Positions 34,299 through 45,246 of a stretch of DNA of 64,000 bases are shown in pieces. The first letter of the stretch is position 1. Each line of letters begins with the position of its first letter. The notes under the pieces are model-generated. The model was given only the letters and a program-made list of their open reading frames with translations, did not search any database and was not told the origin of the DNA. The position numbers were made by a program, and so were the translations under genes. Source of the stretch: Aestuariivivens insulae (GTDB lineage Bacteria > Bacteroidota > Bacteroidia > Flavobacteriales > Flavobacteriaceae); contig NZ_JAKMCS010000004.1 of NCBI RefSeq assembly GCF_022662195.1, forward strand, positions 1 to 64,000. Direction: 5' to 3'.

Positions 34299-36665
34299 AT
34301 GAAACCGACCTCTACTAATTTGTTTTCAGCATTAATCCTTTTTGTTTTTATTTTCTTACCACACCCCTTAATTTCAAACAACTCCTCACCCCTAGAGAAG
34401 AAAACAGGCTCTAAAGAGAAAATATATATTCATTTTGATAAATCTTTTTATAGTTCGGGTGAAAACATATGGTATAAAGTCTATCTGGTCGATGCTATAA
34501 ATCATAAACCTAACACTTTAAGCTCTGTTGTTTATATTGATTTAATTGATCCAAACAATACTATAATCGATAGCAAAACTATTAAGATCAATAACGGTTC
34601 GGGAAATGGTGACTTTAATTTACCTTTCAATTTATTAAAAGGTGAGTACACCGTAAGAGCTTATACTAATTTTATGAGGAACTTTGATTCGGCTTGCTTT
34701 TTTAGAAAAACAATCCCCATCAATTATATCGCTCGCAAAGAAATTGCTAACACAAAAAATGACTTGAGCCTTAGTTTTTTCCCTGAAGGTGGAAATCTAG
34801 TAAATGGGTTTGTAAATAGCATAGGGTTTAAAGCAATAAACGAAGAAGGCAAGGGCGTAAATGTTTCAGGTTCAATTTTAGATGAAACAGGCAAAACTAT
34901 ACGAACTTTTAAATCTTCAAAGTTTGGACTAGGAATGTTTCAATTTGTTCCTCGAAAAGGGAAACACTATAAGGCGACTATTTTATATAAAGACCAGAAT
35001 TTAACTTATAAATTACCCTCAATTACAGATCAGGGTATTTTAATGCGAGTATTCGATTCCAATGATTCTTTTAGGGTAATTATTTATTCCTCTTTACCCA
35101 ATAATGAGAATAACCTAAAATTAATTGGTCTTCAAAAAGGAGAAATTGTTTGCCAAACTGAATTTAATGGAAACAAATCTGAAGTGGCTATTAAAGTTCC
35201 AAAATCAAATTTAAAACTGGGTATTATAGAGTTTAGACTTTTAGACAAAAATGATACTGTTTTAAGTAAAGAATTAGCCTTTTCAGGTTCAAATAGCTTA
35301 ATGCTAAATGCTACTATTGAAACCTCTAAACATATTTACAAGATGAACGAGGTGGTTGAAGTTGATATTAACTTGACCGAGTTAATACAAAAAAACGAAA
35401 CAGTTAACATGTCCATTTCAGTCACTGAAATACCTCCATTAAAAACAGCTACTTACGCTTCAGGCATAAAATCATATCTGTTTTTGAACTCTGAAGTAAA
35501 AGAAGACATTGAACAATCTGGTTACTACTTTAATTCAAACGATTTGCAAAAGAAAAATGAGTTAACCCTATTATTAAGATCTCTAAATGTAAATCATGAT
35601 CTATTCAAAGATATCCCCAAGAACACTCCCCTAGAATTTTCACCTGAATCCAACTTTAGTTTAAAAGGAACAATTAAAGAAAAAAACAATGAAAAGCCAG
35701 TAAAAGCAAACGTAACGATTTTTTATAAAAACAATAAAGAACTTGGATATGACAAAACGATAACCGATAGCTTAGGACGCTTTCTTTTCAAGGATCTTTA
35801 TTTTGATGAAAGAACTCATGTCTCTATAAAAGCAAACCCCTTAAAAGCCAGATATGACAATAGAACTCTTACTATTGCATTAGACACCTTTATTCCTCCC
35901 TTGATAAACTCAAAACTTGCTGATAATCATCTGGACAAAACTAATACACTTTTGCCCCCTAAAGTAAGATATCATAGAAATATTGATTTTGCTCCCCAAG
36001 AAGGTGAGATTAAATTAGATGAAGTAAAACTCAATGCCACTAAAAAGGCCTTAGATAGATATAATGAAAAAAGAAAATTAGCATTATATAGAGAACCTTC
36101 ACATTCCTTAGATTTCAAAAATATACGCTTAGCGCCTCCAATGAATCCTTTATTAGCTTTGCAAGGTAAATTTGCAGGAGTAACGGTGTATGGAGAAACA
36201 ATAAATATTAGGGGGTCTGTATATTTATACGAGGGTGGAGGCGAACCATTATTTTTAATTGATGGCATTACTGTTAGTAAAGAAGATTTTATAACCACCC
36301 CAATCTCAGATATTGATTTCATAGACATTCTTAAAGGCTCTCGAGCAGCTATATATGGAATGAGGGCGGGCAATGGTGTTGTGGCTCTTTACACCTTAAC
36401 TGGTAGAGAAAAAATTGAAGAACAAAATAATTTAGGTGTTATTAAGTTTTATCACTCTGGGTTTTATAAGACAAAAGTATTTGATCAAACAAAAAATAAT
36501 TCATCAGTACTTTATTGGAACCCTGATATAAAATTACATCAATCTAATAAGGCAAAAATATCATTTAACACGGTTAACAAATCTGCAACCTATAAGATTC
36601 TATTAGAAGGTATTACATCCAATGGAATTCCTTTTAAATCTGAAGTATATTTCGATGTTAAATAA
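34299..36665 (+). CDS. MG2-like/plug-domain surface protein
   Basis: The 788-residue secreted protein has a signal peptide (1-27). KEKIYIHFDKSFYSSGENIWYK from residue 39 is an MG2-like beta-sandwich seen in Bacteroidota alpha-2-macroglobulin-like and receptor proteins. Residues ~455-540 look like a carboxypeptidase-regulatory-type repeat, and 620-710 carry a TonB plug-like segment (LLALQGKFAGVTV, PLFLIDGITV, IDFIDILKGSRAAIYGMRAG). No beta-barrel follows, so it is not a complete TonB receptor. Members are thought to handle surface partners, but the role is unproven. It stands alone. Confidence 0.72.
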   Translation: MKPTSTNLFSALILFVFIFLPHPLISNNSSPLEKKTGSKEKIYIHFDKSFYSSGENIWYKVYLVDAINHKPNTLSSVVYIDLIDPNNTIIDSKTIKINNGSGNGDFNLPFNLLKGEYTVRAYTNFMRNFDSACFFRKTIPINYIARKEIANTKNDLSLSFFPEGGNLVNGFVNSIGFKAINEEGKGVNVSGSILDETGKTIRTFKSSKFGLGMFQFVPRKGKHYKATILYKDQNLTYKLPSITDQGILMRVFDSNDSFRVIIYSSLPNNENNLKLIGLQKGEIVCQTEFNGNKSEVAIKVPKSNLKLGIIEFRLLDKNDTVLSKELAFSGSNSLMLNATIETSKHIYKMNEVVEVDINLTELIQKNETVNMSISVTEIPPLKTATYASGIKSYLFLNSEVKEDIEQSGYYFNSNDLQKKNELTLLLRSLNVNHDLFKDIPKNTPLEFSPESNFSLKGTIKEKNNEKPVKANVTIFYKNNKELGYDKTITDSLGRFLFKDLYFDERTHVSIKANPLKARYDNRTLTIALDTFIPPLINSKLADNHLDKTNTLLPPKVRYHRNIDFAPQEGEIKLDEVKLNATKKALDRYNEKRKLALYREPSHSLDFKNIRLAPPMNPLLALQGKFAGVTVYGETINIRGSVYLYEGGGEPLFLIDGITVSKEDFITTPISDIDFIDILKGSRAAIYGMRAGNGVVALYTLTGREKIEEQNNLGVIKFYHSGFYKTKVFDQTKNNSSVLYWNPDIKLHQSNKAKISFNTVNKSATYKILLEGITSNGIPFKSEVYFDVK

Positions 36666-36672
36666 TCTAATT

Positions 36673-37629
36673 TTAATCCTGATAAATAAAGTACATAGCC
36701 TCCTCTGAGGTTGCTTTCTTTAATATCACCTGGCTTATATACTCGCAAACCTGTTGTTGTCCGTCGAAATTTATTAAATCTATAGTATCCTCTGGCGTAT
36801 GGTACTGTGGGTGTCCACCGGTATGCATCCCTAAAACCGAAATGTTCTTTTTATAAAACGACACATGGTCTGATCCGCCAACACCTCCTGCATGAACAAT
36901 AGGCGTTAAACCAATAGACTTGCCTAATTTTTTCATAAAATCAACACCGTCTGGAAAGGTTCCTGCCCCACCCATATACACATGCTTCTCGGCATTCATC
37001 CGGCCTACCATGTCCATATTGATCATCAACTTAATTTTAGATAAACGGACCGGTGCATGGTTTACAAAATATTTACTCCCTAACAGGCCTTGCTCTTCGG
37101 CTCCAAAAGCTACAAAAATAACACTTCGTTTGAGCTTATCTTTTTGTGATACGATGTATTCTGCTATTTCCAATAGAGCCGATGTCCCACTGGCATTATC
37201 ATCGGCACCATGATAAACCACGCCGCGTTTATCCGATTTTGATGATGGACCACCTAAGCCCAAATGGTCATAATGGGCGCCCAATACAATAAATTCCTTT
37301 TTTAACACGGGATCTTTCCCTTCTACAAAACCAATAACATTCCAGGTCTTAGCCTCCTTTTCAGACACCCCTTCGTCTACCCTTAATGACGCCATGAATT
37401 TTTGTTTATACCCTTTTTTAAAATCCTTAAGCCCCAAAGCTTTAAATTCATTTTTAATATACCGTACCACCTGCCTGTTAGCCCTCCCCCCTGGAGCACG
37501 TCCCACATTATCCGGCGAAGTTAAAAAAGCAATATGGGCTTTGAGTTCTTCAACAGTAACTTCAGATTGGGAAAATAGGTTAAGACACAGCACGTGTGCC
37601 AATACCACTAACAACATTTTTTTTGCCAT
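36673..37629 (-). CDS. M28 family metallopeptidase
   Basis: From the ATG at 37629 (a TTG at 37635 is the longer choice) the protein is 318 residues, with a signal peptide ending NLFSQ. The two-zinc M28 site is complete: HYDHLG, ADDNASGTSALLE, EEQGLLGSKY, MINMDMVGRM and GGSDHVSF. It should be an exported aminopeptidase. It converges with the plug-domain gene, leaving 7 bases between stops. Confidence 0.92.
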   Translation of the reverse strand: MAKKMLLVVLAHVLCLNLFSQSEVTVEELKAHIAFLTSPDNVGRAPGGRANRQVVRYIKNEFKALGLKDFKKGYKQKFMASLRVDEGVSEKEAKTWNVIGFVEGKDPVLKKEFIVLGAHYDHLGLGGPSSKSDKRGVVYHGADDNASGTSALLEIAEYIVSQKDKLKRSVIFVAFGAEEQGLLGSKYFVNHAPVRLSKIKLMINMDMVGRMNAEKHVYMGGAGTFPDGVDFMKKLGKSIGLTPIVHAGGVGGSDHVSFYKKNISVLGMHTGGHPQYHTPEDTIDLINFDGQQQVCEYISQVILKKATSEEAMYFIYQD

Positions 37630-37785
37630 TTTCAATAGATATCAATTCTTCCCAAAGATATAGAATATGTCCTTTTAATTTTACTTTAAGTTTTTATTAT
37701 AAATTCTTCAAAATCATTTGTGTATTTTTGAAGCTATTTTAAACCAGTTTTTCAAAACTTTTTTGTTTGAACAAAAAGAAACTAG

Positions 37786-39942
37786 ATGAAAAAATTAATC
37801 ATGGGTCTTTTGGTGTTAGGCACCTTAGTGTCTTGCAAAAAGGACCAAACAGAAAAAACAGCAATGGTTGTGAGCTACCCTGAAACTAAACCGGTAGATA
37901 CCGTAGACACCTATTTTGGGATTGATGTAAAAGACCCTTACCGTTGGTTAGAGGACGATAGAAGTGCAGAAACAGAAGCTTGGGTTAAAACTCAAAACAA
38001 AGTAACGCATAGCTATTTAGAAACCATTCCATTTCGGAAAGAATTAAAGGAACGCCTATCGAGTTTATGGAATTACGAAAAAGTAGGAGCCCCTTTTACC
38101 GAAGGTGACTACACCTACTTCTCTAAAAATGATGGCTTACAAAACCAAAGTGTTTATTATAGAAAAAAAGGAGAAGAGGGTGAAATGGAGCTATTTTTAG
38201 ACCCCAATACATTTTCTGAAGATGGCACCACATCGCTTGGTGGCATGAGCTTTTCAAAAAACGGAAAAATACTGGCTTATTCCATATCTGAAGGCGGGAG
38301 CGATTGGCGAAAAATTTTGGTCATGGATGTGGAAACCAAAACACTCGTTGAAGATACACTTGTTGATGTGAAATTTACACAACTATCATGGTATAAAAAC
38401 GAAGGGTTTTACTATTCCAGTTACGACAAGCCCAAAGGCAGTGAGCTATCGGCAAAAACAGACCAGCATAAAGTGTACTACCACAAACTAGGCACACCAC
38501 AAAGCCAAGACCAATTAATTTTTGGTGGCACCCCAGAAGAAAAACACCGTTATATCTATGCAACAGTTACCGAAGATGATAAATACCTCGTTATTACGCC
38601 ACGTATTTCTACCTCTGGAAATAAACTGTTCATAAAGGATCTCTCCGTTCCCAACAGTAAATTTGTTACTATTTTAAATCATACCGATAGTGACACTTAT
38701 TTATTGGACAATCAAGGCAACACTTTGTTTTTAGTGACCAATTTAAATGCCCCCAATAAAAGAATAGTTACTGTAGACGCTTCAAACCCTACCCCCGAAA
38801 ATTGGGTAGATCTAATACCAGAAACCGATAATGTACTAACACCTTCAATAGGGGGTGGTTATATTTTTGCCCATTATATGGTCGATGCCATTTCACAGGT
38901 TAAACAATACAACTATAATGGCACATTGGTAAGGGATATTGAACTTCCAGGGCTTGGAACTGCTAGTGGTTTTGGTGGTAAAAAAGATGAAAAAACAGAT
39001 TACTTCTACTTTACCAACTATAAAACGCCTGCTAGTATTTTCCAATTAGATGTTGAAACTGGAGCAATAGCACTCTATTGGAAACCCTCTATCGCCTTTA
39101 ACAGTGATGATTACGAGAGCAAACAGGTATTTTACACCTCTAAGGACGGCACCAAAGTCCCTATGATGATTACCCATAAAAAAGGACTGGAGCTAAACGG
39201 AAAAAACCCAACTATACTTTATGGTTATGGCGGATTTAACATTAGCCTTACCCCGTCATTTAGTATTGGTAATGCCGTATGGATGGAACAAGGTGGTATT
39301 TACGCCGTACCTAACCTACGCGGTGGTGGCGAATATGGTAAAGCTTGGCACATTGCCGGAACAAAAATGCAAAAACAAAATGTATTTGATGATTTTATTG
39401 CTGCTGGAGAATATCTAATCGCCAATAACTATACCTCATCAGAGTATTTGGCCTTAAGAGGTGGGTCTAATGGCGGTTTACTGGTTGGCGCTGTTATGAC
39501 CCAACGCCCGGATTTAGCTAAAGTAGCCTTGCCTGCTGTAGGCGTACTGGATATGTTGCGCTATCACACCTTTACTGCAGGAGCGGGATGGGCGTATGAC
39601 TATGGTACGGCAGAAGACAGTAAAGATATGTTTGAATACCTTAAAGGCTATTCGCCCGTGCATAATGTAAAAGAAGGTGTGCAATATCCCGCAACCCTGG
39701 TTACCACTGGCGATCATGACGACAGGGTGGTTCCTGCCCATAGCTTTAAATTTGCTGCCGAATTACAAAGTAAGCAATCGGGAAATAACCCTACCTTAAT
39801 TCGTATTGAAACCGATGCAGGCCATGGTGCCGGAACCCCAGTAAGTAAAACCATAGAGCAGTATGCCGATATTTTTGGCTTCACTCTATACAATATGGGC
39901 TTTAGGGTGTTACCAAGTAAAACAGAACATTTTAAAGGTTAG
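37786..39942 (+). CDS. Prolyl oligopeptidase (S9A), lipoprotein
   Basis: The 718-residue enzyme has a lipobox (LGTLVSC, cysteine near residue 17), so it is probably membrane-attached outside the cytoplasm. The N-terminal propeller begins [17 protein letters not shown]. The catalytic triad is serine in [13 protein letters not shown], aspartate in [13 protein letters not shown] and histidine in DAGHGAGTP. It would cut short peptides after proline. The DoxX-type gene follows by 46 bases. Confidence 0.93.
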   Translation: MKKLIMGLLVLGTLVSCKKDQTEKTAMVVSYPETKPVDTVDTYFGIDVKDPYRWLEDDRSAETEAWVKTQNKVTHSYLETIPFRKELKERLSSLWNYEKVGAPFTEGDYTYFSKNDGLQNQSVYYRKKGEEGEMELFLDPNTFSEDGTTSLGGMSFSKNGKILAYSISEGGSDWRKILVMDVETKTLVEDTLVDVKFTQLSWYKNEGFYYSSYDKPKGSELSAKTDQHKVYYHKLGTPQSQDQLIFGGTPEEKHRYIYATVTEDDKYLVITPRISTSGNKLFIKDLSVPNSKFVTILNHTDSDTYLLDNQGNTLFLVTNLNAPNKRIVTVDASNPTPENWVDLIPETDNVLTPSIGGGYIFAHYMVDAISQVKQYNYNGTLVRDIELPGLGTASGFGGKKDEKTDYFYFTNYKTPASIFQLDVETGAIALYWKPSIAFNSDDYESKQVFYTSKDGTKVPMMITHKKGLELNGKNPTILYGYGGFNISLTPSFSIGNAVWMEQGGIYAVPNLRGGGEYGKAWHIAGTKMQKQNVFDDFIAAGEYLIANNYTSSEYLALRGGSNGGLLVGAVMTQRPDLAKVALPAVGVLDMLRYHTFTAGAGWAYDYGTAEDSKDMFEYLKGYSPVHNVKEGVQYPATLVTTGDHDDRVVPAHSFKFAAELQSKQSGNNPTLIRIETDAGHGAGTPVSKTIEQYADIFGFTLYNMGFRVLPSKTEHFKG

Positions 39943-39988
39943 TATAGTTATAGCGCCTACTAAAGAATGAACTTATTAAACAAAAAAT

Positions 39989-40390
39989 ATGAATCAGCTA
40001 TCTATTAAGCTCTTTTTACGATTAGCAATTTCTTTCGGATTTCTATCTGCTGTAGCAGACAGATTCGGGATTTGGGGCAAAGAAGTATCTGCCTGGGGAA
40101 ATTGGGACAGTTTCTTAAACTATACGCAATTAATAAATCCGTGGATTCCAGATGCCTTAATCCCTACAGTTGGCATTATAGCAACAGCTGCCGAAATTGT
40201 TTTTGCTGTTTTCTTGTTAATTGGGTTTAAAACGGAACTGTTCGCAAAAATGAGCGGATTTCTATTACTTATATTTGCTTTAGCAATGACCTTTTCAACC
40301 GGCATAAAAGGAGCATTCGATTATTCTGTTTTTACCGCTTCAGCCGCAGCCTTTGCTTTAAGTCTTATGAAAGGAAACAAACAGCTTTAA
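39989..40390 (+). CDS. DoxX family membrane protein
   Basis: The 133-residue protein has four membrane helices (about 6-25, 51-70, 74-92 and 103-122) with conserved AISFGFLSAVADRFG and EIVFAVFLLIGFKTELFAKMSG. This is the DoxX pattern. The function is unknown; some members belong to thiol-oxidising or respiratory complexes. It is a different subgroup from the DoxX-like protein at 6601. Confidence 0.8.
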   Translation: MNQLSIKLFLRLAISFGFLSAVADRFGIWGKEVSAWGNWDSFLNYTQLINPWIPDALIPTVGIIATAAEIVFAVFLLIGFKTELFAKMSGFLLLIFALAMTFSTGIKGAFDYSVFTASAAAFALSLMKGNKQL

Positions 40391-40418
40391 TGTGCTGAAT
40401 GTGAATTGTACATAACCT

Positions 40419-41345
40419 ATGCTAACTGTAACCAATCTTTCTTTCTCCTATAAAAAAGCAGATGTTTTAAAGGACATTTCGTTTCAATTAAAACCAGGTG
40501 AAAACCTTGCCGTTATTGGTGAAAGTGGTTCTGGAAAAAGCACCTTGCTTAAATTATTATATGGTGAATACGACCTAGACACAGGCCAAATTACTTGGAA
40601 AGATCATGAAATTCTAGGTCCAAAATTCAATCTGGTTACAGGGCCAGGTTTTATGAAATACGTTGCCCAGGAATTCGATTTAATGCCCTACACATCGGTT
40701 TCTGAAAACATAGGCACCTTCCTTTCTAATTTTTATCCTGAAGCAAAGCAACAGCGTATCACAGAATTACTGGAAGTGGTTGAGCTTACCGAATTGGCCC
40801 ATACCAAGGTAAAACTGTTGAGTGGCGGACAAAAACAACGTGTGGCGCTAGCCAGGGCCCTAGCAAAACAGCCCGAAATATTATTGTTGGACGAACCCTT
40901 TAGCCATATCGATAATTTTAAAAAACAATCCCTTCGCCGAAGCCTGTTCCGGTATTTAAAAGAGAAAAACATTACCTGTATTGTGGCAACACACGATAAA
41001 GACGATGTGATCTCCTATGCCAATACCATGATTGTATTACATGAGGCTAAAATAGTGGCCAACGATACTCCAGAGGCTCTGTACACTAAACCCAACAATA
41101 AATTGATTGCCTCTTTTTTTGGAGAGTATAACGATATTGATGGTGAATTGGTTTATGCCAACCAACTTAAAGTTGTAGAAAGGTCAAACTTAAAAGCCAC
41201 TGTTAAACAATCGTACTACAACGGGAAGCATTATTTAATTGAAGCCGAATTAAACGGAAAAACAATTTTTTTTGAATACAGCAATAAAATTAAACCTCAA
41301 ACAGAACTACATCTTTCTATTGAAAGGAAACACGCTACACTATAG
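40419..41345 (+). CDS. ABC transporter ATP-binding protein, orphan
   Basis: The 308-residue protein has a complete ATPase: Walker A GESGSGKST near residue 35, the signature LLSGGQKQRVALARALA and Walker B ILLLDEP with the H-loop VATHDKDD. After residue ~215 there is a C-terminal extension of about 90 residues that resembles the regulatory tail of molybdate or polyamine ATPases. No permease or binding protein adjoins, so the substrate is unknown. It is convergent with the GreA-like gene, overlapping by 11 bases. Confidence 0.85.
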   Translation: MLTVTNLSFSYKKADVLKDISFQLKPGENLAVIGESGSGKSTLLKLLYGEYDLDTGQITWKDHEILGPKFNLVTGPGFMKYVAQEFDLMPYTSVSENIGTFLSNFYPEAKQQRITELLEVVELTELAHTKVKLLSGGQKQRVALARALAKQPEILLLDEPFSHIDNFKKQSLRRSLFRYLKEKNITCIVATHDKDDVISYANTMIVLHEAKIVANDTPEALYTKPNNKLIASFFGEYNDIDGELVYANQLKVVERSNLKATVKQSYYNGKHYLIEAELNGKTIFFEYSNKIKPQTELHLSIERKHATL

Positions 41346-41784
41346 TTGTGATTCGTAGCTGTTGCTCCCTAAAAACAACGACATCACCAACCGTCTTCCC
41401 GAGTAGTGATTGCCCAATAGGTGACAGGGGAGAAATAGCATAAAACATGGTATCATCAACCTTAACTTCTCCAACACTAATGGCTATAAAATAATTGGCC
41501 TTATTGGTATAAACTACACTCCCCAATCCAATAATATTGCCTGTCTTTTCAATATCTATTTTAGCTAAAACGGCATTGGTCTTTTGAACTTCAGCGAGTT
41601 GTTGCCCTACTTTTTCCCGTTCCAACTGTAGCATGGCACGCCCTGTTTCATGCTTGTCCCCTGCTGTACTTTTAGTTTCTGAATTCAAGGCTTGTTGCAA
41701 CTCGGCTATGGTAGTCTTAATCGTGTTTAACTTAGCATCAACAAACGCTTGGCATTTACTAAAAAGCTCCTGTTTAATAGACAT
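41335..41784 (-). CDS. GreA/GreB-type elongation factor-like protein
   Basis: About 149 residues from the ATG at 41784 (an ATG at 41802 would overlap mtgA by 14 bases). The N-terminal helical hairpin (MSIKQELFSKCQAFVDAKL to about residue 80, with DKHETGRAMLQLEREK) and the C-terminal FKBP-like half ending SPLSPIGQSLLGKTVGDVVVF match the GreA/GreB group. Canonical acidic tip residues are not clear, so it may be a variant that does not cleave RNA. Some databases label such proteins 3-oxoacyl-ACP synthase, which the sequence does not support. Confidence 0.7.
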   Translation of the reverse strand: MSIKQELFSKCQAFVDAKLNTIKTTIAELQQALNSETKSTAGDKHETGRAMLQLEREKVGQQLAEVQKTNAVLAKIDIEKTGNIIGLGSVVYTNKANYFIAISVGEVKVDDTMFYAISPLSPIGQSLLGKTVGDVVVFREQQLRITTIV

Positions 41785-41788
41785 GGTT

Positions 41789-42475
41789 TTATTCTTCATC
41801 ATTGTAACTTAAATGACCGTAATTCACTATTTGTTTTATAATCCAGGTTTTTCTGCTTTGTATATAACTTGAAGGCGGGCTGGCTTTATACTTTCTAGGA
41901 TTGGGTAAAATAGCAGCTATTGCCGTGGCTTCATGCTGTGTTAACCTAGACGCTGGTTTCTTAAACCAATATTGAGACGCCGCTTCAATACCGTAAACAC
42001 CATTACCCATTTCAATACTATTAAGGTAGACTTCCATAATACGCCTTTTGGACCAGCATAATTCTATTAAAGCCGTAAAATAGGTTTCCAATCCTTTTCG
42101 TAACCAACTACGCTGTGGCCATAAAAATACATTTTTGGCGGTTTGCTGACTTATGGTACTGGCCCCTCTAATGCGTTTTCCTGCTTTATTTTCATCTATT
42201 GCTTTCTCAATTGCTTTAATATCGAAACCATGATGGTTTACAAAGTTTTGGTCTTCGCTGCAAATTACAGCTAATTGTATGTGTTTAGACATGTTTTCAA
42301 GTGCAACCCAATCATGTTTCCATAGTGTTTGGGTTTCTTGCTTTTCAAAATAACGAATGGCCATAAGTGGCGTTATGGGTACTGGCACCCATTTATACAA
42401 TAGCACCCAGAACACAGAAAGGATGACAAACCATATAACACCTTTAAACAAAAATCTAAACAGTCTTCTAAACAT
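41789..42475 (-). CDS. mtgA: Monofunctional peptidoglycan transglycosylase
   Basis: The 228-residue protein has one N-terminal membrane anchor (9-29) and a GT51 glycosyltransferase domain that polymerises lipid II. Motifs are CSEDQNFVNHHGFDI with the catalytic glutamate, RGASTISQQTAKNVFLWP, LEVYLN-type RRIMEVYLNSIEMGNGVYGIE and the KPASRLTQHEA end. It lacks a transpeptidase domain, which defines MtgA. It ends 2 bases before the oxidoreductase gene on the same strand. Confidence 0.93.
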   Translation of the reverse strand: MFRRLFRFLFKGVIWFVILSVFWVLLYKWVPVPITPLMAIRYFEKQETQTLWKHDWVALENMSKHIQLAVICSEDQNFVNHHGFDIKAIEKAIDENKAGKRIRGASTISQQTAKNVFLWPQRSWLRKGLETYFTALIELCWSKRRIMEVYLNSIEMGNGVYGIEAASQYWFKKPASRLTQHEATAIAAILPNPRKYKASPPSSYIQSRKTWIIKQIVNYGHLSYNDEE

Positions 42476-42476
42476 A

Positions 42477-43592
42477 TTAATCTACTAAATCGGCCAATTC
42501 CTTTCCTGCCAAACTACCAATGGCTACACCCATCCCGCCAAGCCGCACACCACAGTACACATTGTTGCTTAATTGTTTTACAATTGTTTTTTTCTGTGCT
42601 CCAACTCCCATAATACCGCTCCAACGGTGCTCAATTTCAAAAGGTATTTCTGGTAGAACAGTGATTTTTAAAAGTTTTTCCAATTCATTTTGAATACGAT
42701 CGGTTTGTTTCAATTCGGTGGTTTCTTCACCTTTAAAATCCAAGTGCCGTCCGCCTCCAAACAAAATCCTATCATCAATATTTCTAAAGTAATAGTATCC
42801 TCTATCTAAATGAAACGTGCCTTTAATATGAAGGTTTTTTATAGGTCTGGTTATTAAGACTTGGGCTCTAGCTGGTTTAACCCCTTTAATGTTCAAGGCC
42901 GAAGCAAAACCATTTGTGGCTATTAATAATTTTGAAGATGAAAACTCAAATGCATCGGTCTTAATCTTCACAGCATTAATATTTTCTAAAAAACTGGTTA
43001 CCAACACATTATTCAAAACCTTAATCCCCTTGGATTGTGCCTTTCGCAATAAAGCCTCCATCATGCTTCCGGTATCGAGCTGCCCTTCAAAAGCATTAAA
43101 AATATATTGATAATTAATATTTTCAAAATGAAATACATTGGATTTTAAACTGAATACATCTTTCTTAAAAATGGGCTTCAGCAATGTATTAACCTCATCT
43201 TTTCTTGACATGCAGGTGTCGAACAACGCTCTATCTGTCTTGGAAAACAGTTCATAACCACCAAACTCCTGATAATTGATAGCTTTATCGCCTAAATTTT
43301 GTCGCAATAGCCCTAAGCCTTCAATACGCTTATTAACCAGCTCCAACACCTCTTGTTCGGTATGGGTTTTCAAGTCCTCTAAAATCTCACTTAAACTACC
43401 AAAACAAGCAAACCCAGCATTTTTAGTACTTGCTCCTTGAGGCAACATCCCTTTTTCCAATACAAGAATATTAGCCTTGGGAAACCTTTCTTTTAATGAC
43501 AAAGCACAATTTAACCCCACAATACCACTACCTACAATGGTAAAATGGACGTTAGTTAGCCATGATTTAATTTCCCAATACGATAGATTCAA
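42477..43592 (-). CDS. FAD-dependent oxidoreductase (DAO family)
   Basis: The 371-residue protein has an N-terminal FAD-binding Rossmann motif FTIVGSGIVGLNCALSL and the following VLEKGMLPQGASTKNAGFA. The C-terminal DAO-type half has RWSGIMGVGA and GVRLGGMGVAIGSLAG, close to D-amino-acid oxidases or sarcosine-oxidase-like enzymes. The substrate is unknown. The only in-frame start with family-like sequence is the TTG at 43592. The gene is followed immediately by mtgA. Confidence 0.83.
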   Translation of the reverse strand: MNLSYWEIKSWLTNVHFTIVGSGIVGLNCALSLKERFPKANILVLEKGMLPQGASTKNAGFACFGSLSEILEDLKTHTEQEVLELVNKRIEGLGLLRQNLGDKAINYQEFGGYELFSKTDRALFDTCMSRKDEVNTLLKPIFKKDVFSLKSNVFHFENINYQYIFNAFEGQLDTGSMMEALLRKAQSKGIKVLNNVLVTSFLENINAVKIKTDAFEFSSSKLLIATNGFASALNIKGVKPARAQVLITRPIKNLHIKGTFHLDRGYYYFRNIDDRILFGGGRHLDFKGEETTELKQTDRIQNELEKLLKITVLPEIPFEIEHRWSGIMGVGAQKKTIVKQLSNNVYCGVRLGGMGVAIGSLAGKELADLVD

Positions 43593-43758
43593 AATGCATA
43601 TTTTAGCTAGAAGTAAAAGTAGTAAATTCCTTTGTTAAAGCTACCCTATCGAGTTGGACGGTGTGAAAGAAAACCCTTTTATTGATAACAATATTGGCGT
43701 ATAAGAGAGTGTTCGATAAGCGCTGTGTATCACCTCAGACACCATATAAGAAAACCTC

Positions 43759-43792
43759 AAAAAAAAACTCCGAAAAAAAATTCCGGAGTTTA
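43759..43792 (-). terminator. Terminator after accC
   Basis: On the minus strand AAACTCCG and CGGAGTTT form an 8-bp stem around an A/T loop, then a run of T residues. It lies 11 bases after the accC stop and closes the fabH-accB-accC unit. Confidence 0.85.
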
Positions 43793-43802
43793 AATTGTAT
43801 TC

Positions 43803-45155
43803 TTAGTCTTCCTCTTCTTTTTGCATAACGAAGTCTTCCATAAACTTGGTGGTATAATTTCCCGCCAAATAATCTGGATGTTCCATTAACTGCCTATGGA
43901 AAGGTATGGTCGTTTTTATTCCTTCTATAACAAACTCATCTAAAGCTCTCTTCATCTTACTTATGGCTTCTTCACGTGTTTGGGCCGTTGTGATTAGCTT
44001 GGCTATCATGGAATCGTAATTAGGCGGAATAGTATAGCCTGCATAAACATGGGTATCCAAACGTACACCGTGTCCTCCTGGCGCATGCAAGGTTGTTATC
44101 TTACCTGGCGAAGGCCTAAACCCATTATATGGGTCTTCGGCATTGATTCTACATTCTATAGAATGCAAATTAGGCGTATAGTTTTTACCAGAAATTGGCA
44201 CGCCAGCAGCTACTAATATTTGTTCTCGAATTAAATCGAAATCTATAACTTGTTCTGTAATGGGATGCTCTACTTGAATACGGGTGTTCATTTCCATAAA
44301 GTAGAAATTTCTGTGCTTGTCCACTAAGAACTCTACTGTTCCTGCACCCTCATATTTAATGTACTCTGCCGCTCTTACAGCTGCTTCTCCCATTTTTTTA
44401 CGTAGTGCGGAAGTCATAAATGGTGATGGTACCTCTTCGGTTAACTTCTGATGACGACGTTGAACGGAACAATCCCGCTCAGATAGATGACATGCTTTTC
44501 CTCGGGAATCTCCAACAATTTGAATTTCTATATGGCGTGGCTCTTCAATAAGCTTTTCCATATACATGTCGTCGTTGCCAAACGCCGCTTTACTTTCTTG
44601 TCGCGCAGAATCCCAGGCAGCCTTAAGGTCTTCTTCTTTCCAAACACCTCGCATACCTTTTCCCCCACCTCCGGCACTGGCCTTTAACATAACGGGGTAT
44701 CCTGTTTCCTTGGCTATTTTTTTACAAGTTTCAAAATCTTCAATCACACCATCACTACCAGGCACACAAGGTACGCCTGCAGCCTTCATAGTAGCCTTTG
44801 CATTGGCTTTGTCTCCCATACGGTCGATCATTTCGGCTGAAGCTCCAATGAATTTTATCCCGTGATCTTCACAGATTTTTGAAAATTTGGCATTTTCAGA
44901 TAAAAACCCGTAACCAGGGTGAATGGCATCTGCATTGGTAATTTCGGCAGCAGAAATGATATTGGACATCTTTAAGTAGGATTCACTACTTGGAGCAGGC
45001 CCTACACAAACTGCTTCGTCTGCGAATTTCACGTGTAAACTTTCTGCGTCGGCAGTAGAATAAACCGCTACGGTTTTAATGCCCATTTCTTTACAGGTTC
45101 TAATAACACGCAATGCTATTTCACCTCTATTGGCAATTAGTATTTTTTTAAACAT
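43803..45155 (-). CDS. accC: Acetyl-CoA carboxylase biotin carboxylase subunit
   Basis: The 450-residue ATP-grasp enzyme carboxylates biotin on AccB in the first step of fatty-acid synthesis. Motifs include [20 protein letters not shown] at the start, [12 protein letters not shown] as the ATP lid, [30 protein letters not shown] and [16 protein letters not shown]. The length is normal. It is 91 bases downstream of accB; that gap contains three tandem copies of CTTTAAA (45211-45231). Confidence 0.96.
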   Translation of the reverse strand: MFKKILIANRGEIALRVIRTCKEMGIKTVAVYSTADAESLHVKFADEAVCVGPAPSSESYLKMSNIISAAEITNADAIHPGYGFLSENAKFSKICEDHGIKFIGASAEMIDRMGDKANAKATMKAAGVPCVPGSDGVIEDFETCKKIAKETGYPVMLKASAGGGGKGMRGVWKEEDLKAAWDSARQESKAAFGNDDMYMEKLIEEPRHIEIQIVGDSRGKACHLSERDCSVQRRHQKLTEEVPSPFMTSALRKKMGEAAVRAAEYIKYEGAGTVEFLVDKHRNFYFMEMNTRIQVEHPITEQVIDFDLIREQILVAAGVPISGKNYTPNLHSIECRINAEDPYNGFRPSPGKITTLHAPGGHGVRLDTHVYAGYTIPPNYDSMIAKLITTAQTREEAISKMKRALDEFVIEGIKTTIPFHRQLMEHPDYLAGNYTTKFMEDFVMQKEEED

Positions 45156-45246
45156 ATCTTTTGAGTTTAAGAGCTTTTGGTTTAGTCGTTTAAAATTTTA
45201 GCTATAGGAGCTTTAAACTTTAAACTTTAAACTTCTAAACTTAAAA

